Assembly: GCA_018268455.1 (NCBI GenBank)
Contig: JAFDWM010000290.1
Coordinates: 1-64,000 of the forward strand
Direction of reading: 5' to 3'
Source: Actinomycetota bacterium
GTDB lineage: Bacteria; Actinomycetota; Actinomycetes; Actinomycetales; Microbacteriaceae
Length of the DNA stretch: 64,000 nt
Made by a program: the position numbers and the translations under genes
Notes under the pieces: model-generated
What the model was told of the DNA's origin: nothing
The model's database searches: none
What the model saw: the letters and a program-made list of their open reading frames with translations, nothing else
Part shown: piece by piece, positions 21,124 through 30,980 of the stretch
Layout: each line of letters starts with the position of its first letter
Numbering within the stretch: position 1 is the first letter of the stretch

Positions 21124-23100
21124 GTGCCCCGGCCGATCGCCCGCGTCCTGCTGGACTCGCCCGTGCCGCAGCTCGATCGGCTGTTCGACTACGCGATCCC
21201 GGCCGAGCTCGCGGAGTCCGCTGTTCCCGGAGTGCGGGTCAAGGCACCACTGCGCACGGCCGGGCGGCTCGTCGACGCGTACATCGTCGACGTGGATGTC
21301 GAGGACGACGATGGGCGTGCCCTGGCGCAGCTCGATTCGGTCGTCTCTGACGCCCGCGTGCTGCCCGAACGACTGCACGCGCTTGTCCGACGGGTCGCGG
21401 ACCGCGCGGCGGGAAGCGCCTCCGATGTGCTGCGCCTGATCGTGCCGAAGCGGCAAGTGCGCGTCGAGAAGGCCTGGCTGGCGGCCGGGGCAGAACGGGC
21501 GTCGGAGCCGTCCGGTGATGCGGAGCCCGAGCCCTTCTCGCCCCGAGCCGAGGCCGCCGCCGCGATCGCCCGCTACCCGGGACTCGAAGAAGTGCTCACC
21601 CACGGCGAGCGCGCCGCCGTCGAGGCGATCCCACTCGCCGGATCCGACGGACTCCCGGAGTGGGCGCGTCTGCTGGCCGCGTCGGCCGCGACAGCGCTCA
21701 CGACGGAGGCGTCCGCGATCCTCGTCGTCCCCGACTACCGCGATCTCGATGAGCTGCTGTTCGCGCTCGACGCGCTCGCGCCAGGGGCGCCGATCGTGCG
21801 GCTCGACTCGCGGCAGACGAACCCGGAGCGCTACCGCGCCTATCTGCGCACGCTCGAGGACGCGCCGTGCATCGTGGTCGGCAATCGCTCCGCCGTGTAC
21901 GCGCCCGTCCGCGCGGGGCTCGTCGCCATCTGGGATGACGGGGACGGCCTGCTCGCCGAACCGCTTGCCCCCGGCGTGCACGCGCGCGACGCGGCGCTGC
22001 TGCGCCAGGAGGCGGAGGGATCCGCCCTGCTGTTCGCGGGACACACCCGCACGACCGATGTGGAGCGGCTCATCGAGGGCGGCTGGATCCGTGCCATCGC
22101 CGCGGAGCGCCGGGTGCTCCCGCGCGTGCTGCTCGACTCCACCGAGGATCTCGATAGGCGCGGTCAGCGGCTGCCCTCGCGCGCGTTCCTCGCCGCCCGG
22201 GAGGCCGCGGCCCTCGGCCCGGTGCTGCTGCAGGTGGCTCGTCCTGGCTTCGCGCCGACGCTCGTGTGCGGCTCCTGCCGAGCACCGGCCCGCTGCCGGG
22301 CGTGCGGGGGCCCACTCGGCGCCGCACACCGCGGTGCGGTGCCCGTGTGCGCCTGGTGCGGGCGCTCCGCCCGTTCATGGGCATGCTCATCGTGCGGGGG
22401 CGAGGCGGTGCGCCTGGCCGCCTCGGGAAGCGAACGCACCGCGGAGGAGCTCGGGCGCGCGTTTCCCGGCGTGCGTGTCATCGTCGCCGACGGAGCGCAC
22501 CCCGTGACGCACGTCGATGCGCGCCCGGCGCTGGTGGTCGCGACGCGGGGCGCGGAGCCACGTGCAGACGGCGGCTACCAGGCGATCGTGCTGCTCGACG
22601 GATCCCGCATGCTGCAGGCACCGGAGCTGCGGATCGGCGAGAGCTGCCTGCGCTGGTGGTCGAACGCGGCGGCTCTCGCGGCCCCCGGAGCCCCGATCCA
22701 CCTCGTCGGCGTCGACGGTCCCGTCGCGCGCGCCCTGGCCACCTGGTCGCAGGCCCTGTACGCCCGCTCCGAGCTCGCCGAGCGCGCACCGCTTCGCATG
22801 CCGCCGGCCGTGCGCGTCGCGCAGCTGGAGGGCACCGGACCCGGCGTGCGCCGCGCGCTCGGCGATCTCGCGGCACTGTCCTTGCCCGCGGACGCGGTGC
22901 TGGGGCCCGTCCCGATCGAGGGCGATGCAGACGGCAGGGAGCGCGCGCTGGTGCGGTTCCCGTACGCGGAAGGCGCTCGGGTCGCCGACACGCTGCGCGC
23001 AGCCGTCGTCGCCGAGGCGATGGGCCGTCGTCGGATCCGCGGCAAGACGCCGCGGACTACGCTCTCGGTGAGACTCGACGTCACCGAACCCGATCTCTGA
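21124..23100 (+). CDS. priA: Primosomal protein N' (PriA), helicase-inactive actinobacterial type
   Basis: A 658-residue PriA homologue starting with GTG. The N-terminal DNA-binding domain (ARVLLDSPVPQLDRLFDYAIP) and the cysteine-rich zinc module with eight cysteines (residues 381-423, CGSC, CRAC, CAWC, CSSC) are kept. The helicase motifs are not: the Walker A position reads IPLAGSDGLPEWA with no GKT, and the DEEH position reads DDGD. Canonical PriA restarts collapsed forks and unwinds the lagging arm. This form can probably bind DNA but not translocate. That condition is, to my knowledge, shared by other actinobacterial PriA proteins. fmt follows after 26 nt. Confidence 0.9.
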   Translation: MPRPIARVLLDSPVPQLDRLFDYAIPAELAESAVPGVRVKAPLRTAGRLVDAYIVDVDVEDDDGRALAQLDSVVSDARVLPERLHALVRRVADRAAGSASDVLRLIVPKRQVRVEKAWLAAGAERASEPSGDAEPEPFSPRAEAAAAIARYPGLEEVLTHGERAAVEAIPLAGSDGLPEWARLLAASAATALTTEASAILVVPDYRDLDELLFALDALAPGAPIVRLDSRQTNPERYRAYLRTLEDAPCIVVGNRSAVYAPVRAGLVAIWDDGDGLLAEPLAPGVHARDAALLRQEAEGSALLFAGHTRTTDVERLIEGGWIRAIAAERRVLPRVLLDSTEDLDRRGQRLPSRAFLAAREAAALGPVLLQVARPGFAPTLVCGSCRAPARCRACGGPLGAAHRGAVPVCAWCGRSARSWACSSCGGEAVRLAASGSERTAEELGRAFPGVRVIVADGAHPVTHVDARPALVVATRGAEPRADGGYQAIVLLDGSRMLQAPELRIGESCLRWWSNAAALAAPGAPIHLVGVDGPVARALATWSQALYARSELAERAPLRMPPAVRVAQLEGTGPGVRRALGDLAALSLPADAVLGPVPIEGDADGRERALVRFPYAEGARVADTLRAAVVAEAMGRRRIRGKTPRTTLSVRLDVTEPDL

Positions 23101-23126
23101 ACACCCGCACCACCTGAAGGACCTTC

Positions 23127-24053
23127 ATGCGCCTCGTCTTCGCCGGCACCCCCGCGGCTGCCGTGCCCACGCTCCGCCGCCTCGCCGCCGAGCATGAGAT
23201 CCTCGCCGTCGTCACCCGGCCCGACGCACCGCTCGGGCGCAAGCGGATCCTCACCCCGTCGGCGGTCGCGCAGGCCGCGACCGATCTCGGCATCCACGTG
23301 ATCAAGGCCGCCCGTCTCGATGAGGAGGCGACCGGCCGCATCACCGCGCTGCGCCCCGACCTCGGCGTCATCGTCGCGTATGGCGGATTGGTGCGCGAAC
23401 CGCTGCTGAGCGCGCCGGCACACGGCTGGATCAACCTGCACTTCTCGCTGCTGCCCGCATGGCGTGGCGCCGCCCCCGTGCAGCGCGCGCTGATCGCCGG
23501 CGATGCAGAGCTGGGCGCGAGCGTGTTCCAGCTCGTGCCCGCGCTCGACGCCGGCGATGTGCACGCGGCCCGTGTCTTTCCGATCGCGGCGGATGCGACC
23601 GCCGATGACGCGCTCGCCTCGCTTGCCGAGGACGGCGCCGGCCTCACCGCGGAGGCGGTGGCCGCGATCGCCGACGGATCCGCCCGCCCGGTGCCTCAGG
23701 AGGGGGAGGGCACGCACGCCGCCAAGCTGACGCTCGTGGACGGCCTGCTGGACTGGACCGAGAGCGCCGATGCGCTCTATGCGCGGTATCGCGGGGTGAC
23801 GAGCGAACCCGGTGCCCACACCACGTTCGACGGCACCGTGCTCAAGCTGCGTGAGATCGCCCGGGTCGCCGGGGCGGATCCGCTGGGGCCGGGCGATCTG
23901 CGTGCGGCGAAGGCGGGGACTCTTGTCGGAACAGGCACGGATCCACTCCTGCTTCTGCGCGTGCAACCTGCCGGCAAGCCCGCCATGGCAGCCGCGGACT
24001 GGTTCCGCGGCCTGCGTGCGCAGGCGGACGCGACCGTGAGGCTCGGCGGATGA
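23127..24053 (+). CDS. fmt: Methionyl-tRNA formyltransferase
   Basis: Formylates initiator Met-tRNA with 10-formyl-THF. The 308-residue enzyme starts MRLVFAGTPAAAVPTLRRL, carries the SLLPAWRGAAPVQRAL active-site loop preceded by the catalytic Asn-x-His (INLHFS), and keeps the QLVPALDAGDV segment. The C-terminal OB-like domain is present. A GAAGGACC-like ribosome-binding site precedes the ATG. The stop overlaps the rsmB ATG by 4 nt, a coupling seen in many bacteria. No def gene is in the window. Confidence 0.96.
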   Translation: MRLVFAGTPAAAVPTLRRLAAEHEILAVVTRPDAPLGRKRILTPSAVAQAATDLGIHVIKAARLDEEATGRITALRPDLGVIVAYGGLVREPLLSAPAHGWINLHFSLLPAWRGAAPVQRALIAGDAELGASVFQLVPALDAGDVHAARVFPIAADATADDALASLAEDGAGLTAEAVAAIADGSARPVPQEGEGTHAAKLTLVDGLLDWTESADALYARYRGVTSEPGAHTTFDGTVLKLREIARVAGADPLGPGDLRAAKAGTLVGTGTDPLLLLRVQPAGKPAMAAADWFRGLRAQADATVRLGG

Positions 24054-25546
24054 GCGGCCAGGACCGGCACGAGCGCAGGGACGGCGGACGGGCCCGGCGT
24101 GGCGGCGGCGGAGATCGCCGCCACGCGGGCGGCGCACGGCAGGCCGCGCCGCGCGGATCTGACGGCGCCCGGCGGCCGCGCCGGGCGCCGGTGCAGCCGG
24201 CCAGGCAGGTCGCGTTCGACGTGATCCACGCGGTCACCGCGTCGGATGCCTACGCGAACCTGCTGCTGCCCGGTGCCATTCACGAGGCGGGCCTCAGTGG
24301 TGCGGACGCGGCGCTGGCGACCGAGCTCACCTACGCGACGCTGCGTCGGCTCGGCACGTACGACGCGATCATCGCCCACGCCGCCGGACGGCCGGTCGAC
24401 GCGATCGATCCGCCCGTGCTCGATGCGCTGCGTCTCGGGGCACACCAGCTGCTCGGCACGCGGGTGGCGCCGCATGCCGCGGTGAACGAGACGGTCAACC
24501 TGGTCGCCCAGCACGCCGGGCGTAGTGCGAGTGGCTTCGCGAACGCGGTGCTGCGCTCGATCTCGGCACGCACCGAGGAGGAATGGCTCGACGTGGTCAC
24601 CGCCGCGGCCCGTTCGGACGACGAGCGTCTCGGCCTGCGCCATGCGCATCCGGTATGGATCATCCGCGCCCTGCGCCGGGCACTGGCCGCCGAAGGGCGC
24701 GAGGGCGAGCTGGAGGAGCTGCTCGCCGCCGACAACGCGGCCCCGGAGGTCACACTGGCTGCGCTGCCCGGCCTCGCCGAGCCCGGCGAGCCGCGCCGGC
24801 CGTACGCGCCGACTGCGTTCGGATCCGCCGGCGGCGATCCTGCCGGCGCAGTGCGTGCGAGCGGCGGCCGCGTGCGTGTGCAGGACGAGGGATCTCAGCT
24901 CGTCGCGCTCGCGCTCGTCGCAGCACACGCCGTCACGCCCGGGGAGCGCTGGCTCGATCTCTGCGCCGGGCCCGGCGGCAAGACGGCGATGCTCGCCGCC
25001 GAGGCGCTGCGGGGCGGCGCGGTGCTGGACGCCAACGAGATCGTGCCCGCACGCGCGGGTCTTGTGCGCAAGGCCATCGCCGCAGTTCCCCTCGATGTCG
25101 AGGTCGCCGAGCAAGACGGCCGGGTGCTCGCCGTCGAACGTCCGGATCGCTACGACCGGATCCTGCTCGACGCCCCCTGCACCGGCCTCGGTGCGCTGCG
25201 CCGCCGGCCGGAGGCGCGCTGGCGCAAGACCGCGGCCGATGTGCCTGAGCTCGCCGGGTTGCAGGAGGAGCTGCTGACCGCGGCTCTCGGAGCGCTCGCG
25301 CCGGGCGGTGTGCTGGCCTACGTCACCTGCTCGCCGCACCTCGCCGAGACGGCGGCGGTGGTGCAGACCGTGCTGCGCGATCGCGACGACGTGGAGGAGC
25401 TCGACTCCCGCGAGGTGCTGCGCTCGGTCGTGCGGAACCCGATTGATCTGGCGGAGCCGGCGAGCGGCGCGGGTCATGCGCAGCTGTGGCCGCACCGGCA
25501 CGGCACCGACGCGATGTTCCTGTCGCTGATCCGCAAGAAGGCATAG
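24050..25546 (+). CDS. rsmB: 16S rRNA (cytosine-967-C5)-methyltransferase
   Basis: Uses SAM to methylate C967 of 16S rRNA. The 498-residue protein has a basic, Arg/Gly-rich N-terminal extension (to about residue 45), a NusB-like RNA-binding domain (residues 46-190), and a Rossmann methyltransferase with LDLCAGPGGKTAMLA as motif I. The two catalytic cysteines of the m5C family are present: C377 in DAPCTGLG and C427 in VTCSPH. The ATG overlaps the fmt stop. A later start would remove only the low-complexity leader, so the true N-terminus is uncertain by about 40 residues. Confidence 0.94.
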   Translation: MSGQDRHERRDGGRARRGGGGDRRHAGGARQAAPRGSDGARRPRRAPVQPARQVAFDVIHAVTASDAYANLLLPGAIHEAGLSGADAALATELTYATLRRLGTYDAIIAHAAGRPVDAIDPPVLDALRLGAHQLLGTRVAPHAAVNETVNLVAQHAGRSASGFANAVLRSISARTEEEWLDVVTAAARSDDERLGLRHAHPVWIIRALRRALAAEGREGELEELLAADNAAPEVTLAALPGLAEPGEPRRPYAPTAFGSAGGDPAGAVRASGGRVRVQDEGSQLVALALVAAHAVTPGERWLDLCAGPGGKTAMLAAEALRGGAVLDANEIVPARAGLVRKAIAAVPLDVEVAEQDGRVLAVERPDRYDRILLDAPCTGLGALRRRPEARWRKTAADVPELAGLQEELLTAALGALAPGGVLAYVTCSPHLAETAAVVQTVLRDRDDVEELDSREVLRSVVRNPIDLAEPASGAGHAQLWPHRHGTDAMFLSLIRKKA

Positions 25547-25574
25547 CCGCTCCTCGCGCACGTCATCTCGTCGT

Positions 25575-25964
25575 CGCGGTTCAGGTGAAAAGGTGACGCG
25601 GCGTGGTGGCTGGTCGGTGTGTTCGCGGCCGGTGGGGCTGGTCCAGGTGAGGTCGCCGTTGGGGAGTTGTCGTGCGGTCCAGCGGATCAGGTCGTCGAGG
25701 TCGGGGTGTTTCAACGCGTGGTGGCTGGGGCACCATGGTCGCGTTCCCGAGCCGCCCCGCCACCGCGTACTCCGCGATCATCGACCGGCGGACCATGTCC
25801 CGATCCTGCGGGGCCGCGACCTCCTCGACATGGAACAACCCCGCCCGCGCGGCGAACAGAGAAGCCGCCTGAGCCTCCAGCCGGGCGATCTCCGCCCGTG
25901 TCGCAACCCACGCGTCCAACAGCACACCCCGGTCCGTGGCGGGTGCGGGGCTGCTGTTCGACAT
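25575..25964 (-). pseudogene. Decayed DUF222 / HNH endonuclease (13E12-type) gene, internally deleted
   Basis: The minus strand opens at ATG 25964 with a typical DUF222-protein N-terminus (LLDAWVATRAEIARLEAQAA, then MIAEYAVAGRLGNATM). About 75 residues in, near 25735, the frame breaks. The sequence then continues in another frame with the far C-terminus of the same family: CPSHHALKHPDLDDLIRW and LTWTSPTGRE, the end of the HNH nuclease domain. Several hundred codons, covering most of DUF222 and the first HNH residues, are missing. No stop follows the tail before the antisense of rsmB. Intact relatives are multicopy in Microbacterium and mycobacteria. This copy is surely non-functional. Confidence 0.8.
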
Positions 25965-25984
25965 ACCCACAGTTTAGTACATAA

Positions 25985-26297
25985 GTGCGAGACTCGGAAG
26001 GGTCTGTCCACAACTCTTCCGCCCCATGACCAGGGAATTCCCCCGGGAGTCGCGGGCCGTGGGGTGACCGTGTTTCGTCGCGCTCGTCGCTGCACTCGCG
26101 CCTCATTCAACCGTCGGAATGCGTGGCCTCCTGCAGCTGGTTCCGTGCCGCACTTACGCGAGTCTTCACCGACACGATGATGACCCGTGCAGGAACCGGA
26201 ACCCGAGTGCGGGGATCAGGATCAGCACGGCGAACAGCAGGTCGAGGGCTATCGGTGCCGCTTAGGTGCCGCTGACCCGAGCCGCGATAATGGGCCC
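25985..26297. other. Gap of about 310 nt without a convincing gene
   Basis: No supported gene on either strand. On the minus strand (about 26260-26170) a frame reads ALDLLFAVLILIPALGFRF, a membrane-helix-like peptide. It is bounded by stops and has no start codon, so it may be the last trace of a lost membrane-protein gene. The 3' end holds the rpe promoter. Confidence 0.45.
26286..26291 (+). promoter_or_regulatory. Predicted -10 box of a leaderless rpe transcript
   Basis: GATAAT ends 6 nt before the rpe ATG (26298), a close match to TATAAT. No Shine-Dalgarno sequence lies between box and start. This supports the start at 26298 over in-frame codons further upstream. Confidence 0.5.
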
Positions 26298-26981
26298 ATG
26301 CCCGATCTGCCCGACGCGCCCCGCATCAATCCGTCGATCCTTGCCGCCGACTTCGTCAACATGCAGGCCGATCTCGCCCGCATCGCCACGGCAGACTTCG
26401 CGCACGTCGATGTGATGGACAACCACTTCGTACCGAACCTCACGTTCGGCCCGCAGATGGTCCAGCGTATTCAGGAGACCAGCCCGATTCCGCTCGACGT
26501 GCACCTGATGATCACCGATCCCGATCGCTGGGCACCGGGGTACGCGGAACTCGGAGCGGCGAGCGTCACCTTCCACCTCGAGGCCGCGACGGATCCCGTC
26601 GCTCTGGCACGACGGCTGCGGAGCATCGGCGCTCGTGCCGGGGTCGCCATCAAGCCCGGCACGGCCGGGGACAGCCTGTACGACATCCTCGACGAGTTCG
26701 ATCAGATCCTGGTGATGACCGTCGAGCCCGGGTTCGGCGGCCAGGGGTTCATGTCCGAGACCATGCCCAAGCTGCGCGCCCTCGCGGACGAGGCGAGCCG
26801 GCGCGGTTCGGGCATCTGGCTGCAGGTGGACGGCGGCATCTCCGACGCGACGATCGAACAGGCCGCGCGTGCCGGCGCAGACACCTTCGTCGCCGGATCC
26901 GCCGTCTACGGCCACGACGATGTCGAGGCGGCCGTCACGCGGCTCCGGTCCCTCGCGCGAGCCGGTAGCCTGGAGAAGTGA
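26298..26981 (+). CDS. rpe: Ribulose-phosphate 3-epimerase
   Basis: Interconverts ribulose-5-phosphate and xylulose-5-phosphate in the pentose phosphate pathway, which also feeds PRPP to the his genes downstream. The 227-residue TIM barrel shows NPSILAADF, the metal-binding [28 protein letters not shown], the [13 protein letters not shown] loop and a VDGGI catalytic Asp. An upstream open frame adds 37 residues with no similarity to the family. The stop overlaps the hisE GTG by 4 nt. Confidence 0.96.
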   Translation: MPDLPDAPRINPSILAADFVNMQADLARIATADFAHVDVMDNHFVPNLTFGPQMVQRIQETSPIPLDVHLMITDPDRWAPGYAELGAASVTFHLEAATDPVALARRLRSIGARAGVAIKPGTAGDSLYDILDEFDQILVMTVEPGFGGQGFMSETMPKLRALADEASRRGSGIWLQVDGGISDATIEQAARAGADTFVAGSAVYGHDDVEAAVTRLRSLARAGSLEK

Positions 26982-27241
26982 AGACCTTCGACGAACTGTT
27001 CGCCGAGCTGAGCCGCAAAGCGGCCGAACGCCCGGAGGGATCCGGGACGGTGCGCGAGCTCGACGCGGGCGTGCACACGATCGGCAAGAAGATCGTGGAG
27101 GAGGCGGCCGAGGTGTGGATGGCCGCCGAGTACGAGACCGACGAGGCCGCCGCCGAGGAGATCTCCCAGCTGCTGTACCACCTGCAGGTGATGATGCTGG
27201 CCAAGGGGCTCACCCTGGAGGACGTGTACCGACATCTCTGA
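26978..27241 (+). CDS. hisE: Phosphoribosyl-ATP pyrophosphatase
   Basis: Removes pyrophosphate from PR-ATP, the second step of histidine synthesis. The 87-residue all-helical protein has the MazG-like nucleotide-binding motif in [17 protein letters not shown] followed by [14 protein letters not shown]. As in other actinobacteria it is separate from HisI. The GTG start overlaps the rpe stop; hisG follows after 37 nt. Confidence 0.95.
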   Translation: MKTFDELFAELSRKAAERPEGSGTVRELDAGVHTIGKKIVEEAAEVWMAAEYETDEAAAEEISQLLYHLQVMMLAKGLTLEDVYRHL

Positions 27242-27278
27242 TCCGCTCAGACCTGTCGCTTCTCACGAAAGAAACCCC

Positions 27279-28120
27279 ATGCTGCGCATTGCCGTCCCGA
27301 ACAAGGGATCGCTGTCCGAGACCGCCGCCGAGATGCTCGCCGAGGCCGGCTACGCCGGCCGCCGCGACACCAAGACCCTGCACGTCATCGACGCCGACAA
27401 CGACGTCGAGTTCTTCTTCCTCCGTCCACGCGACATCGCCACCTACGTGGCCTCCGGTGCGCTCGACGTCGGCATCACGGGTCGCGACCTGCTGCTCGAC
27501 GTGCGTCAGAGCGACGCCCGCGAGATCGAGCAGCTCGGCTTCGCCCGCTCCACCTTCCGCTTCGCCGCGCCGGCCGGCCGCTTCACGACTGTCGAGGATC
27601 TCGCCGGCGTGCGCGTCGCCTCGGCCTATCCTGGCCTGGTTGACGCCTTCCTGCGCGAGCGCGGGGTCGAGGCGGTGCTCGTGCCGCTGGACGGCGCCGT
27701 CGAGTCCGCCGTGCGGCTCGGCGTCGCAGACGCGATCGCCGACGTCGTCGAGACCGGCACCACGCTGCGCCAGGCAGGCCTGGAGATCTTCGGCCCGGTC
27801 ATCATCGAGTCGGAGGCGGTGCTGATCAGCCGTCCGGGTGACCCCGACGGCGTCGAGCGGCTGCTGCGCCGGCTGCGCGGCGTCATGGTCGCGCGCCGCT
27901 TCGTGCTGCTGGACTACGACCTGCCCGCCGACCTCGTCGAGCGGGCCGCCGCGATCGCACCTGGACGCGAGTCGCCGACCGTCTCTCCGCTGCGCGATCC
28001 GGCCTGGGTCGCCGTGCGCGTGATGATTCCGCGCCGCGGCATGAACCAGGTGATGGACGACCTGTACGCACTGGGCGCGCGGGCGATCCTCGTCACCGCG
28101 ATCCACGCGGCGAGGCTCTG

Positions 28121-28121
<1 letters not shown>
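27279..28121 (+). CDS. hisG: ATP phosphoribosyltransferase (long form)
   Basis: Condenses ATP and PRPP, the first and regulated step of histidine synthesis. At 280 residues it is the long, HisZ-independent type. The N-terminal catalytic domain starts [20 protein letters not shown] and includes the [11 protein letters not shown] segment. The [23 protein letters not shown] loop follows, and the last 75 residues are the histidine-sensing ACT-like domain. An ACGAAAGAAA-type leader precedes the ATG. The TGA shares one base with the hisF ATG. Confidence 0.96.
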
Positions 28122-28917
<796 letters not shown>

Positions 28918-28921
<4 letters not shown>

Positions 28922-29298
28922 GCGACCTCGATGCGCGGCTGGCCGGCGTGACCTGGAACGACAACGGCCTGGTCCCGGTCGTCGTGCAGCAGTGGGACAC
29001 GCGGGAGGTGCTCATGCTCGCGTGGGCCGACGAGGAGGCGCTGCGTCGCACCCTCACTTCCGGACGCGCCACGTACTGGTCCCGCTCCCGGCAGCAGTAC
29101 TGGCGGAAGGGCGACACGTCCGGTCACGTGCAGCACGTGCGCGGCGCGCGGCTGGACTGCGACGGCGACACCGTGCTGCTGCTCGTCGACCAGATCGGGG
29201 TCGCCTGCCACACCGGCACCCGCACCTGCTTCGACAGCACGGATCTGGATCCGGTCATCGCCGAAGACACGGACACCTCGACCCGAGTGGGGGAGTGA
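28918..29298 (+). CDS. hisI: Phosphoribosyl-AMP cyclohydrolase
   Basis: Opens the adenine ring of PR-AMP, the third histidine step. The 126-residue protein has the [16 protein letters not shown] segment, [13 protein letters not shown], and the zinc cysteines in LDCDGDTV and [12 protein letters not shown]. The ATG overlaps hisF by 4 nt, and the stop overlaps the GTG of the following membrane protein by 4 nt. That joins the his and trp clusters directly. Confidence 0.96.
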
Positions 29299-29882
29299 TC
29301 GCCCTGCTCACGCGACGCGCGAAATCCATCAGCCTGCTGCTGATCCTGCTGGCCGGCGGCATCGGGATCCTGTCGTCCACACAGACGTGGCTGATGGTGA
29401 CCCGTGCCGACGGCGGCGAGGCACTGGACGTCGCCGGGAACGCCGCGCTGCCGGTGCTCGCGCCGCTCAGCCTCACGGCACTGGCGCTGACGGCAGCCCT
29501 TGCCCTGGTCGGTCCCGTGATGCGACGGGTGTTCGCGGTGATCGCGATGGCGGTCGGGGTGCTGATGTTCGTGCTCACGGCGCGGATCGTGCTCCAGCTT
29601 CCGCTGGACGCGGTCGCACCGGCGCTGACCAAGGCGACGGGCCTCGCCGGCGACGCGACGCTGTCCGGCGTCATCGCGCAGGTGACTGCGACCGCCTGGC
29701 CGTGGGCGGCACTGGCCGGCTGGATCCTGCTCGTGCTCGGCGGTCTGCTCGTGGTCATCACCGCCGGACGCTGGCGCGGCGGCAGCCGTCGCTACCGCAC
29801 CGCACCGACGCGGCACGACGGACCGGTCGACGCCGTGGAGAGCTGGGACGACCTCAGCCACGGCACCGACCCGACCCGCTGA
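29295..29882 (+). CDS. Trp biosynthesis-associated membrane protein
   Basis: A 195-residue protein with four predicted membrane helices: about residues 9-27 ([17 protein letters not shown]), 50-68, 76-97 and 135-157. The STQTWLMV motif after helix 1 is characteristic of the actinobacterial Trp-operon membrane protein family. It sits ahead of trpC, as its homologue Rv1610 does. Its role is unknown; transport of an aromatic compound has not been shown to my knowledge. It starts with GTG inside the hisI stop. The trpE gene that usually precedes this family in actinobacteria is absent here. Confidence 0.85.
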   Translation: MIALLTRRAKSISLLLILLAGGIGILSSTQTWLMVTRADGGEALDVAGNAALPVLAPLSLTALALTAALALVGPVMRRVFAVIAMAVGVLMFVLTARIVLQLPLDAVAPALTKATGLAGDATLSGVIAQVTATAWPWAALAGWILLVLGGLLVVITAGRWRGGSRRYRTAPTRHDGPVDAVESWDDLSHGTDPTR

Positions 29883-29935
29883 GACGGATCGCACCGCGCG
29901 CCCGCGGCGGTTCCGTCCGCGCCGCACGATCCCGA

Positions 29936-29941
29936 TAGACT
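29936..29941 (+). promoter_or_regulatory. Predicted -10 box for the trp genes
   Basis: TAGACT in the 88-nt gap after the Trp-associated membrane protein, 29 nt before the HGxxPAAW start. A GGAGGAG ribosome-binding site lies between them. No tryptophan-rich leader peptide or attenuator hairpin was seen. Confidence 0.45.
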
Positions 29942-29970
29942 GACCACACACCCGACGCTCGGAGGAGAAC

Positions 29971-30201
29971 ATGAGCAATCCCATCGCAGACCCCGGCCAC
30001 GGACACTCGCCTGCGGCCTGGACGGCCGTGGTGATCATGCTGCTCGGTCTCGCCGTCGGCACGACCGCGTTCTTCCTCGACATCCCCGTCGTGGTGTGGG
30101 TCGGCGTCGCGATCATCGTCGTCGGCATGATCATGGGACCGGTGCTCTCCAAGGCCGGTTACGGTGTGAACGGCCCGAAGTACCAGCCGAAGGAGCACTA
30201 A
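29971..30201 (+). CDS. HGxxPAAW motif small membrane protein
   Basis: A 76-residue protein named for its HGHSPAAW motif at about residues 10-17. It is followed by two hydrophobic helices (residues 18-36 and 40-60) and a YGVNGPKYQPKEH tail. This actinobacterial family is regularly found between the Trp-associated membrane protein and trpC. Function is unknown. A strong GGAGGAG site precedes the ATG. The stop shares one base with the trpC ATG (TAATG), so translational coupling to trpC is likely. Confidence 0.85.
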   Translation: MSNPIADPGHGHSPAAWTAVVIMLLGLAVGTTAFFLDIPVVVWVGVAIIVVGMIMGPVLSKAGYGVNGPKYQPKEH

Positions 30202-30980
30202 TGGTGCTCGCCGACCTCACGGCCGGCGCAGTCGAGGACGCGGCCCGTCGCGAGCAGGAGCGTCCGCTCGCGATCGTGGAGCGCGCTGCGCTCGATCGTG
30301 CTCCCGCGCTCGACGTGCGCGCCGCACTGGCGCCGGCTGAGCGCGTGCGGATCATCGCCGAGGTGAAACGCGCGAGCCCGTCCCGCGGCGCCCTCGCCGA
30401 GATCCCCGACCCCGCGCACCAGGCGTCCCTGTATCAGCAGGGCGGCGCATCCGCGATCAGCGTGCTCACCGAGGAACGTCGCTTCGGTGGCAGCCTCGGC
30501 GATCTCGAAGCGGTCACCGCCGCCGTGCAGGTTCCGGTGCTGCGTAAGGACTTCATCGCCACGCGGTACCAGGTCTTCGAGGCGCGGGCCGCCGGAGCCT
30601 CTCTCGCCCTGCTGATCGTCGCGGGGCTGGAACGTCCGACGCTCGAACGGCTGTATGCGCTCATCATCGAACTCGGGATGACACCCCTGGTCGAGACGCA
30701 CTCCGCAGAGGAGCTCGAGGTCGCGATCGATCTGGGCGCGCACCTCATCGGCGTGAACGCCCGCGACCTGAAGACGCTCGAGCTGGACCGCGACCTGTTC
30801 GGCCGCCTCGCCGACCGGATCCCGTCCACCTCGGTGAAGATCGCCGAGTCCGCAGTGCTGACGCCCGCGGACGTCGCCCACTACCGCGCAGCGGGAGCCG
30901 ACGCCGTGCTCATCGGTGAGGCCCTGGTCACGGGAGACCCCGTCGCCACGCTGCGCTCCTTCCTGGAGGCCGGATCATGA
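30201..30980 (+). CDS. trpC: Indole-3-glycerol phosphate synthase
   Basis: Closes the indole ring from CdRP. The 259-residue barrel has the catalytic lysine segment [21 protein letters not shown], and a [13 protein letters not shown] loop. It is not fused to TrpF. No trpF exists in the window; in many actinobacteria the HisA homologue PriA covers that step. The ATG shares a base with the previous stop, and the TGA overlaps the trpB ATG by 4 nt. Confidence 0.96.
   Translation: MVLADLTAGAVEDAARREQERPLAIVERAALDRAPALDVRAALAPAERVRIIAEVKRASPSRGALAEIPDPAHQASLYQQGGASAISVLTEERRFGGSLGDLEAVTAAVQVPVLRKDFIATRYQVFEARAAGASLALLIVAGLERPTLERLYALIIELGMTPLVETHSAEELEVAIDLGAHLIGVNARDLKTLELDRDLFGRLADRIPSTSVKIAESAVLTPADVAHYRAAGADAVLIGEALVTGDPVATLRSFLEAGS

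Noticed and set aside
25593..26180. A 195-codon plus-strand frame over the gap between rsmB and rpe
   Set aside because: It is antisense to the DUF222-HNH relic and its product has no recognisable domain.
26187..26297. N-terminal extension of rpe by 37 residues
   Set aside because: The added residues are hydrophilic, unlike any epimerase N-terminus, and the GATAAT box lies inside that stretch.
29883..29970. Tryptophan attenuator or leader peptide before the trp genes
   Set aside because: No short frame with consecutive Trp codons and no mutually exclusive hairpins are present.
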